From contig CAKZYM010000349.1 of the NCBI GenBank assembly GCA_937884685.1, positions 1 through 9,831 of the forward strand: a stretch of DNA of 9,831 bases, in the 5' to 3' direction. Positions 4,649-9,831 of this stretch are shown in pieces (position 1 is the stretch's first letter; each line of letters begins with the position of its first letter). Origin of the DNA: an uncultured Calothrix sp. Lineage in GTDB: Bacteria > Cyanobacteriota > Cyanobacteriia > Cyanobacteriales > Nostocaceae. The position numbers and the translations under genes were made by a program. Under the pieces are notes generated by a model. It saw only the letters and a program-made list of their open reading frames with translations. It had not been told where the DNA came from and ran no database searches.

Positions 4649-7334
4649 AACTCCCTGGCTTGAGTCTATCGCGCCATGAACCACTAGAACTTGGTGCTGC
4701 TTGTTTCTTTGCTGGTGCTGGTGCAGAACGTTTCTTGGGTTTAGGAGCTACTGACCGTTTTCTCCTTACGGGAGCGGTGCGCTTTTTCCTTACTGGTGGT
4801 GATGAACGCTGTCTTCTTGTGGAAGCTGGTCTAGTAGTTCTTCTCCTTCTTTGAGTGCGAGCTGGACTTGAGTTTCTTCGAGATGAACCCGAACTTGCAT
4901 TATTACGACGACGTGTCCTGGTAGTTGGTTTACGCTGGCTTCCGGTAGCGCTTCTTCTACGACGAGTTCTTCTAGTCCTAGTACGACGATTGCTACCGCT
5001 TGCAGAACTATTAGTAGTTCTTCTCCTTGTTCTTCTACGTCTTGAAGAATTACTAGTGGTTTCGTTGTCGTCGGAGTCGCCGCCTTTTTTAGGTATGGCT
5101 TTGGTAATAAATCGTCTGGGTTTGATTGGCTGTGCTTTTATAGTTGCTTTTCTTCCGGTTAACTTGGGTCGCTTAGGAAACTTCTCTACTGGCATTCCTT
5201 TGGTAGCTTCTTTCATGAACTGTCGCCAGGTATAAGCAGCGGTGGTACTGTCACCATAGGTAGGTTTGTTATTATCGTTACCCAACCACACACATGTTAC
5301 CAGTTGAGGAATAAAGCCAATAAACCATAAATCCATAGCTACGACGGTGGTTCCCGTTTTACCTGCTGCGGGACGACCGATTTGAGCGCGGGTAGCGGTT
5401 CCAGAAGTGACAACGTTTCGCAACATCCAAGTTGTGATTGCAGAACTATCAGCATCTAATGCTTGTTTTCCTTTGAAATCTGCCGACCAAACCACTTCAC
5501 CGTTACGACTCAGAACGCGGGTGATACCGTGAGGTTTTATATGCTTCCCTTTATTGGCAAAAGTACCGTAAGCGCTGGTTAATTCCAATAAGTTAACTTC
5601 ATTGGAACCCAAAGCCATAGAAATTACCGGTTTCATTTCCGATTCAATCCCCATCTTCTTAGCTAAGTCGATGGTTGGCTTGTATCCTATCTGCATCAAT
5701 ATTCTTACCGCGACAATATTAACTGACCTGGTAAGAGCGTCTCTCATGTTAATCCAGCCCCGGAAACCTTCATCGTAGTTTTTTGGTTCGTAACCATCAA
5801 CTACTATTGGTGCGTCTAAATAACCATTGAGGGGGCTTTTTCCGGCTGCAACTGCTGCTGCGTAAACAAATCCTTTGAATGTAGATCCTGGCTGTCTTTG
5901 GGCTTGGGTAACGCGATTAAACTTATTTTTACCAAAATCTTTACCGCCAACCATTGCTTTAATTTCGCCGTTGCGCGGGTCTATAGAAACCATTGCAGCT
6001 TGCTTAAATCGCTGCCAACGTCCTTGATTCCGTAATGTTTTATCTACTGCTGCTTCTGCTTTTTTCTGCCACTGAGGATTTAAAGTAGTTTCAACTACCA
6101 ATCCTCCTGCTTCCAATACATCTTTTTCTACATATTTTGGCAGTTCTTTTTGAATATAAGAAATAAAATACGGTGCTTGTATATTAAGTCTTTTCGGCAA
6201 ACTAGTTTTAACCTTTAAAGGTTCGGAAACAGCTTTTTGTTTCTGTGCAGCTGTAATAAACCCATCTTCTAACATCCGTTGCAACACTAGATTGCGCCGC
6301 TGTTTGGCAGTGTCTGGATTTTCCGCAGGTGAGAACACATTAGGAGCGGGTGCTAAACCGGCAATTGTTGCCATTTCGCTCAAAGTCAAATCACCAACTG
6401 GCTTAGAAAAATAAACCCAAGCTGCATCAGCTACACCATAAGCCCCAGAGCCTAAATATACTAGATTTAAATATCGCTCTAAAATCTCATCCTTACTTAA
6501 CTCTTCTTCTAACTTCTGAGCCAAACGAACTTCTTGCAGTTTGCGATTTACCGTTTTATTTCTATTCAAAAACAGAATCCGCGCTAACTGTTGCGTGATG
6601 GTACTTCCACCCTGCACCACATCTTGCGATCGCAAATTACTAGTAGCGGCCCGCAAAATACCTTTAGCGTCAATTCCACTGTGTTTTCTAAATCTTCTGT
6701 CTTCAGAAGCAATAAAAGCTTTTTGTAAATTATCGGGAATTTGATTTATCTTCAGTTTTTCCCTGGTGGCTTCTCCCTGCTGATACAAAATCGCACCGTT
6801 ACCAGCTTTAATCGTCAGAGTATTTTCTCTGGAAGCAGCTGTTAACTGGTCGCGAGAAGGTAAAGTTTTGTCTATAGACCACACACCATAACTAACTGCC
6901 ATTACGCTACCGCTGACACCCAAAGTAGTCAAAAACCAGTAGCGACGGTAAAGGGGCTTACCCTTACCGGGAAGTTTATCAAGCACCTTGTTGGAAACTT
7001 TTTTCGCTTTACCAAAGACTTGCTTGGTATTACCTAAAAGTAATTTCGCTTTTCCCTTTAAAGTATTCGGTGGTGATTTTTCATCCTCGGTAGACTCCGA
7101 ATCGCGCTGTATCTCGACCCAGTGAGGAGGAGGCGATAATTTTTTAGCAATAAACTGTGAATCTTGCGAATCATCACCCTCTTTCATCGCTCCCACTAAC
7201 TCATTTGGAAGCGTTTCCTGCGTAATTTTTTCCAAGTCCTTACCAAGCTCATCGGATTTTAAAACCGACTTATTCTTGAGTCCATTACTCAAGCTATTTG
7301 CTCTTTGTCTGAACCAAGAGGTAAACTTCGCCAC
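4647..7334 (-). CDS. class A penicillin-binding protein (PBP1A-type), Arg-rich C-terminal tail
   Basis: A bifunctional peptidoglycan synthase of 895 residues. A cytoplasmic, Lys-rich region (1-130) precedes one transmembrane helix (about 132-153). The GT51 glycosyltransferase domain follows, with EDRRF (catalytic Glu 211) and QGGSTITQQL (241-250), polymerising lipid II. The transpeptidase domain has STFK (nucleophile Ser 484), SVN (537-539) and KTGT (659-662), so both activities look intact. After about residue 740 comes a roughly 130-residue Arg/Ser/Thr/Pro-rich tail with about 38 Arg between 765 and 869, which must be periplasmic. The start is GTG: GGGAGGA lies 6 bases upstream (7341-7347 on the plus strand) and no ATG is nearby. 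The gene diverges from folK and its stop is inside a tandem repeat. Some class A PBPs of heterocystous cyanobacteria are needed for diazotrophic growth; which paralogue this is cannot be decided here. Confidence 0.95.
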   Translation of the reverse strand: MAKFTSWFRQRANSLSNGLKNKSVLKSDELGKDLEKITQETLPNELVGAMKEGDDSQDSQFIAKKLSPPPHWVEIQRDSESTEDEKSPPNTLKGKAKLLLGNTKQVFGKAKKVSNKVLDKLPGKGKPLYRRYWFLTTLGVSGSVMAVSYGVWSIDKTLPSRDQLTAASRENTLTIKAGNGAILYQQGEATREKLKINQIPDNLQKAFIASEDRRFRKHSGIDAKGILRAATSNLRSQDVVQGGSTITQQLARILFLNRNKTVNRKLQEVRLAQKLEEELSKDEILERYLNLVYLGSGAYGVADAAWVYFSKPVGDLTLSEMATIAGLAPAPNVFSPAENPDTAKQRRNLVLQRMLEDGFITAAQKQKAVSEPLKVKTSLPKRLNIQAPYFISYIQKELPKYVEKDVLEAGGLVVETTLNPQWQKKAEAAVDKTLRNQGRWQRFKQAAMVSIDPRNGEIKAMVGGKDFGKNKFNRVTQAQRQPGSTFKGFVYAAAVAAGKSPLNGYLDAPIVVDGYEPKNYDEGFRGWINMRDALTRSVNIVAVRILMQIGYKPTIDLAKKMGIESEMKPVISMALGSNEVNLLELTSAYGTFANKGKHIKPHGITRVLSRNGEVVWSADFKGKQALDADSSAITTWMLRNVVTSGTATRAQIGRPAAGKTGTTVVAMDLWFIGFIPQLVTCVWLGNDNNKPTYGDSTTAAYTWRQFMKEATKGMPVEKFPKRPKLTGRKATIKAQPIKPRRFITKAIPKKGGDSDDNETTSNSSRRRRTRRRTTNSSASGSNRRTRTRRTRRRRSATGSQRKPTTRTRRRNNASSGSSRRNSSPARTQRRRRTTRPASTRRQRSSPPVRKKRTAPVRRKRSVAPKPKKRSAPAPAKKQAAPSSSGSWRDRLKPGS
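4832..5028. repeat. 17-bp direct repeats inside the Arg-rich tail
   Basis: TAGTAGTTCTTCTCCTT occurs exactly at 4832-4848 and 5012-5028. The copies are 180 bp (60 codons) apart, hence in the same reading frame, encoding RRRRTT and TRRRTT in the PBP tail. This suggests growth of the tail by slippage or duplication. Confidence 0.7.
6626..6633. other. HIP1 octamer GCGATCGC
   Basis: Second HIP1 palindrome of the window, inside the glycosyltransferase domain of the PBP gene. Confidence 0.85.
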
Positions 7335-7340
7335 GTTAGT

Positions 7341-7347
7341 TCCTCCC
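7341..7347 (-). promoter_or_regulatory. Shine-Dalgarno deciding the PBP GTG start
   Basis: On the minus strand GGGAGGA lies 6 bases before GTG 7334. Its strength supports the non-ATG start. Confidence 0.75.
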
Positions 7348-7412
7348 TTCGACTAATTGCAAGCTGACCACCACGAAAAGCGTTCCAAATTGTAGCCCCA
7401 TAATCGTGTTAG

Positions 7413-7418
7413 TATAAT
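7413..7418 (+). promoter_or_regulatory. candidate -10 box TATAAT in divergent gap
   Basis: A perfect TATAAT, with only a weak TTGTAG -35 17 bases upstream (7390-7395). Reading leftward the overlapping TATACT is also a fair -10 for the PBP gene, about 80 bp from its start. The direction cannot be settled from the sequence. Confidence 0.35.
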
Positions 7419-7485
7419 ATCCTATAAATATTTAAATAAGTTCATCCTGTACGAAAGCTTTTCTTTACATTTCCTTCAAATTTAG

Positions 7486-7527
7486 TGTATCAAGTAATAC
7501 ATTTTAATAAGTAATATCAATTAATTT
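7486..7527 (+). promoter_or_regulatory. candidate NtcA-activated promoter upstream of folK
   Basis: TGTATCAAGTAATACA (7486-7501) is the full-symmetry NtcA consensus TGTA-N8-TACA. TAATTT (7522-7527) fits the TAN3T -10 box and begins about 21 bases after the TAC, the spacing of class II NtcA-activated promoters. The ORF of folK starts 45 bp beyond the -10. Read leftward there is no TAN3T at the right distance, so the folK direction is favoured. Binding is inferred, not shown. Confidence 0.5.
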
Positions 7528-7571
7528 ACCATAGGTTTTGGCAATAATCTGTATTTGGGAGAGATATTAAG

Positions 7572-8057
7572 TTGCATGATAGCGTTATCGCCCTAGGTAG
7601 TAATATAGGGGATTCACTGACAATTTTAGAAGCAGCTGTAAAAACTCTACATAAAGTACCGGGTATTACATATAAAAAGAAATCTAGCTGGTATAGAACC
7701 AAAGCTGTTGGGCCACCACAACCTGATTATTTAAATGGCTGCGTTAGCTTAAGTGTAGATATAGAACCTTTTGAACTGCTCAAAATTTTATTAGAAACAG
7801 AGAATCAATTTGGACGAGAGCGGAAAGAACGTTGGGGAGCGCGGACTTTAGATTTAGATTTGTTATTATACGATGACTTAATATTAGATAGTCCGACTTT
7901 ACAAGTTCCTCATCCAAGAATGCTGCAAAGAGCTTTTGTACTGGTACCTTTAGCGGAAATTGTTCCAGACTGGGTAGAACCAATTAGCAAGCGTGCGATT
8001 AAAGAACTAGTCAAAGAGGTAGACTGTTCGGGTGTATGTTTATTAACAGGTAACTAA
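7572..8057 (+). CDS. folK: 2-amino-4-hydroxy-6-hydroxymethyldihydropteridine diphosphokinase (HPPK)
   Basis: It transfers pyrophosphate from ATP to 6-hydroxymethyl-7,8-dihydropterin in folate synthesis, in the cytoplasm. The 161 residues are a complete single-domain HPPK. ALGSNIGDS opens the fold (7-15), SSWYRTKAVGPPQPDYLNG (38-56) is the substrate loop region, RWGARTLDLDLLLY (87-100) holds the Mg-binding Asp 94 and Asp 96, and VPHPRMLQRAFVLVPL (112-127) includes the conserved HPRM. The start is TTG 7572, with GGGAG 10 bases upstream; an in-frame TAA at 7545-7547 leaves no ATG alternative, and the conserved ALGSN motif begins only six residues in. The Nudix gene follows after 31 bp, so they are probably one operon. 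A candidate NtcA-type promoter lies just upstream. Not fused to FolB or FolP. Confidence 0.94.
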   Translation: MHDSVIALGSNIGDSLTILEAAVKTLHKVPGITYKKKSSWYRTKAVGPPQPDYLNGCVSLSVDIEPFELLKILLETENQFGRERKERWGARTLDLDLLLYDDLILDSPTLQVPHPRMLQRAFVLVPLAEIVPDWVEPISKRAIKELVKEVDCSGVCLLTGN

Positions 8058-8088
8058 TAATAAATTCAAGTAGAATTAAACGATTACC

Positions 8089-8637
8089 ATGGCATTAGGT
8101 AGAGAATTACCGCAGCTATTAAAGCAGCGTTTGTTTTACGAAGGAAGAAAATTTAATTTTGAAGTAAACCGCTTCCGTTTACCAAACAAGTCCGAAGGGG
8201 ATTGGGAATGCATTCGTCATCCTGGTGGAGCTTTAGCGGTACCCGTAACACCAGAAGGAAAATTAATACTTTTGCGTCAATATCGTTTTGCAGTTAGTGG
8301 AAGACTGTTAGAATTTCCAGCGGGTACAATAGAGACAAACGAAACTCCCTTTGAAACAATACAGCGAGAAATACAAGAAGAAACGGGTTACAGTGCTGGG
8401 AAATGGCAGAATTTAGGAAAATTTGCTTTAGCACCAGGATATTCTGACGAGATTATTTACGCATATCTGGCTGAAGACCTAGAAAAATTAGCAGAACCGC
8501 CAAACTTAGATGAAGATGAAGATATAGAAGTTTTATTTTTCACTCCCGAAGAATTAGAAAAAGCGATTTTAGAAGGAGAACCTGTAGATGCTAAATCAAT
8601 TTCGAGTTTTATGTTAGCTCGTCCTTATTTGAAATAA
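8089..8637 (+). CDS. Nudix hydrolase, ADP-ribose pyrophosphatase-like
   Basis: A 182-residue cytoplasmic hydrolase of nucleoside diphosphate-linked compounds. The Nudix box is perfect: G79-x5-E85-x7-R93-E94-I-x-E97-E98-x-G100-Y (consensus GX5EX7REUXEEXGU). The preceding VPVTPEGKLILLRQYRFAV and LEFPAGTIE, and the later LAPGYSDEIIYAYLAEDL, are the pattern of the ADP-ribose/nucleoside diphosphate-sugar pyrophosphatase subgroup, where the E of the SDE loop takes part in catalysis. ADP-ribose is therefore the most likely substrate, though the exact one is not fixed by sequence. It starts at ATG 8089, 31 bp after folK, with no clear Shine-Dalgarno, which suggests translation tied to the folK message. 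The role beside folK is probably housekeeping; a link to dihydroneopterin triphosphate removal is conceivable, but the ADP-ribose features argue against it. Confidence 0.92.
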   Translation: MALGRELPQLLKQRLFYEGRKFNFEVNRFRLPNKSEGDWECIRHPGGALAVPVTPEGKLILLRQYRFAVSGRLLEFPAGTIETNETPFETIQREIQEETGYSAGKWQNLGKFALAPGYSDEIIYAYLAEDLEKLAEPPNLDEDEDIEVLFFTPEELEKAILEGEPVDAKSISSFMLARPYLK

Positions 8638-8679
8638 ATTGGGGATTGGGGATTGGGAATAGGTAGTAGGTAGTGGGTA

Positions 8680-8842
8680 CTAGGGCGTGTTTTCAAACTC
8701 AATTAGCCCGCAGGCTAGAAGCCTGGGGCTATAGATACAAAGCCTACCTGCGTAGGCTGAATTTATTAGCCCACCATTGGTGGGCTTCGTTTTTGTAGCC
8801 GCACCCTTATAGGGTGACGGCGAGTTTGAAAACACACCCTAG
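8680..8842. mobile_element. MITE-like element, 17-bp TIRs, CTAG flanks, four internal hairpins
   Basis: Left end GGCGTGTTTTCAAACTC (8684-8700) and right end GAGTTTGAAAACACACC (8822-8838) are inverted copies with 16 of 17 matches. Each is flanked outside by CTAG (8680-8683 and 8839-8842), which could be a 4-bp target duplication as in IS5-type insertion, or a palindromic extension of the ends. The 155-bp interior has no protein gene but four successive hairpins: 8705-8730, 8741-8758 (perfect 7-bp stem), 8768-8786 (perfect 8-bp stem, 3-base loop) and 8798-8821. It looks like a non-autonomous element mobilised by a transposase encoded elsewhere. Assignment to the IS5 family is inference from the CTAG flanks only. 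Confidence 0.75.
8768..8794 (+). terminator. terminator-like hairpin inside the MITE
   Basis: AGCCCACC (8768-8775), loop ATT, GGTGGGCT (8779-8786), then TCG and five T residues (8790-8794). It could end the folK-Nudix transcript about 130 bp beyond its last stop codon. Confidence 0.55.
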
Positions 8843-9090
8843 GGAATAGGGAGTAGTATTTAATATTAATCCCTATCCGCATTGATTCTCTAGAATGGAT
8901 TTTGGAAATTTTATATATTATTGTTGATTGTTTGGCTCGATAAAGATTGAAAGTTATACAATATAAGGTTTTCAGCTTTGAGCAGCTAAAACATCTATTA
9001 GTTCCTTTTTTATTAATTTCATTAAAATAGTGGTGCGACAGAGGTCTGCAAAACATACATTCCCACGAAATTTAAAATATTTTGTGCATT

Positions 9091-9690
9091 ATGTGTTATT
9101 CAAAATTTACAATAGAAAGAGTTATTAAAGAATTTGATTTAAAATTGCAGCAGGTTGAATTTATTTCTAATAATTCCGAGGTAAAAAATCTTCAGCCAAG
9201 CAAGTACATCGAAGAATATTTAAATAATTCCTATAACTTTGCTTTGTCTTTAGCTACAGAAAAAGCAGAATCTGAATTTATCATTGCTCCCATACTGCTT
9301 GAAGTTAAAAATAAATTTAATAACAACGTAACTTTTTTTTCAGGACAAAGATTTGATATTGATGTTGATAAAAATTTAACTGGAGTCTGCGATTTTATAT
9401 TTTCTCAAACTCAACAAAGTTTATATATAGAAAAGCCGATATTATTTATAGTCGAAGTTAAAGAAAGCAATATCAAGTCAGGTTTGGGTCAATGTATTGC
9501 AGAACTCGTGGCAGCACAAATATACAATAATACTTTAGATAAATATGTATACGGAACGGTAACAAATGGAAGAGAATGGCAATTTATAAGACTTAAAGAG
9601 AATAGAGTAGAAGTCAATATAAATTTGATACCTACTTATCCTTTAGAAAAACTAATAGGAATTTTATATTGGTGCGTTGAGGATAAATAA
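9091..9690 (+). CDS. stand-alone PD-(D/E)XK nuclease-superfamily-like protein, function unknown
   Basis: A 199-residue, probably cytoplasmic protein. The central part has the order expected of a restriction-endonuclease-like core: helix with ESEF (Glu 62), strand GVCDF (Asp 101), strand ILFIVEVKE (Glu 122-x-Lys 124), and a helix beginning GLGQCIAELVAAQ (Gln 134), followed by a YGTVTNGREWQFIRL strand-turn-strand. D...ExK...Q is the core of the PD-(D/E)XK superfamily; the TNGREWQF segment resembles the ends of type I restriction R-subunit-like domains. Nuclease activity is inferred from motifs only. ATG 9091 was chosen; an in-frame TTG at 9082 would add just three residues. No Shine-Dalgarno is visible. 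No methyltransferase, helicase or toxin partner is adjacent, and a MITE lies upstream. It could be a small housekeeping protein of unknown function or a remnant of a defence locus. Confidence 0.75.
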   Translation: MCYSKFTIERVIKEFDLKLQQVEFISNNSEVKNLQPSKYIEEYLNNSYNFALSLATEKAESEFIIAPILLEVKNKFNNNVTFFSGQRFDIDVDKNLTGVCDFIFSQTQQSLYIEKPILFIVEVKESNIKSGLGQCIAELVAAQIYNNTLDKYVYGTVTNGREWQFIRLKENRVEVNINLIPTYPLEKLIGILYWCVEDK

Positions 9691-9728
9691 ATATTTCATT
9701 CTGTATTTTTTGTTAATTTTATTTTAAA

Positions 9729-9766
9729 GACGCGAAACTAGATAAAATTAAAATAAATTCCGCGTC
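9729..9766 (-). terminator. possible hairpin between convergent genes
   Basis: GACGCG (9729-9734) and CGCGTC (9761-9766) form a perfect 6-bp GC-rich stem, extended by AA/TT after a one-base bulge, around a long AT-rich loop. Read leftward it is followed by TTTAAAATAAAATT, so it may terminate the partial gene at the right edge. The long loop makes it weak. Confidence 0.35.
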
Positions 9767-9776
9767 CTTACAATAA

Positions 9777-9831
9777 TTAGTCATAAACAAAGACGTACTC
9801 GAAAAAATCGTTAGCTGTAGCTCCATCAACA
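9777..9831 (-). CDS. 3' end of an unidentified minus-strand gene (partial)
   Basis: Reading leftward from the right edge, 17 sense codons (VDGATANDFFEYVFVYD) end at TAA (9779-9777). The acidic, aromatic sequence and the hairpin just beyond the stop suggest a real C-terminus, but 17 residues are too few to name the protein. The frame must continue beyond the window for this to hold. Confidence 0.45.
   Translation of the reverse strand, partial: VDGATANDFFEYVFVYD

Larger units (their letters stand above)
8638..9090. other. 453-bp intergenic region with MITE-like element
   Basis: The left part has GGGGATT tandem units (8641-8654) and AGGTAGTAGG-type repeats. The middle is the hairpin-rich element at 8680-8842. 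From about 8857 to 9090 the sequence is AT-rich without a recognisable promoter or gene; it must carry the promoter of the downstream gene. A 96-codon minus-strand open frame spanning part of the hairpins looks spurious. Confidence 0.65.

Noticed and set aside
4660..5235. Two Leu/Val/Arg-rich plus-strand open frames
   Set aside because: They lie opposite the Arg/Ser/Thr-rich tail of the PBP; the biased codons on that strand create stop-free Leu-rich shadows.
6541..6744. 67-codon plus-strand open frame
   Set aside because: It is antisense to the conserved GT51 domain of the PBP gene, which explains the conservation of this DNA.
7780..7983. 67-codon minus-strand open frame
   Set aside because: It is antisense to the HPPK catalytic region of folK.
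8766..9056. 96-codon open frame on the minus strand
   Set aside because: It runs through two hairpins and the right inverted repeat of the MITE, has no Shine-Dalgarno and reads as mixed Cys/Arg/Ile-rich sequence without a domain.

Overview
The window looks like the chromosome of a filamentous, probably heterocyst-forming cyanobacterium (Nostocales). The evidence is the AT-rich composition, two HIP1 octamers (GCGATCGC), short tandemly repeated sequences in most gaps, a PEP-CTERM protein, and a small membrane protein that resembles the photosystem II assembly factor Psb35. Genus-level placement is not possible from the sequence alone. No tRNA, rRNA, CRISPR array, intact transposase or prophage gene was seen.

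Layout. Positions 1-1025 hold the C-terminal catalytic part of an RsmB/Sun 16S rRNA m5C methyltransferase; its frame is open through the left window edge. A TerB-like protein (1084-1506, +) follows behind a near-perfect Shine-Dalgarno. A family 4 glycosyltransferase (1624-2865, -) converges on it. A 529-bp gap with a small imperfect inverted-repeat element leads to a secreted PEP-CTERM protein (3395-4090, +), which ends in a clear intrinsic terminator. On the minus strand come a Psb35-like protein (4227-4448) and a large class A penicillin-binding protein (4647-7334) with an unusual arginine-rich periplasmic tail. Divergent from it, folK (7572-8057) and a Nudix hydrolase (8089-8637) form a probable two-gene unit. 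A compact MITE-like element (8680-8842) follows, then a stand-alone protein with a PD-(D/E)XK nuclease-type motif set (9091-9690, +). The last 17 codons of an unidentified minus-strand gene close the window.

How the genes relate. Most are housekeeping or envelope genes that happen to be neighbours: rRNA modification, folate synthesis, nucleotide clean-up, peptidoglycan synthesis, PSII assembly. The folK-Nudix pair is the only convincing operon. The divergent gap between the PBP gene and folK carries a full-symmetry NtcA-type site (TGTA-N8-TACA) with a suitably spaced -10 box, suggesting nitrogen control of folK and possibly of the cell-wall gene.

I found no complete new multi-gene system. 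The items most worth a second look are the 155-bp four-hairpin MITE with CTAG flanks, the lone PD-(D/E)XK protein beside it, the arginine-rich tail of the PBP, the NtcA-like box, and the spread of 7-bp and 9-bp tandem repeats, one of which contains the PBP stop codon. Several apparent non-ATG starts are better replaced by internal ATGs (glycosyltransferase, PEP-CTERM protein, PD-(D/E)XK protein), while the PBP (GTG) and folK (TTG) probably do use non-ATG starts.
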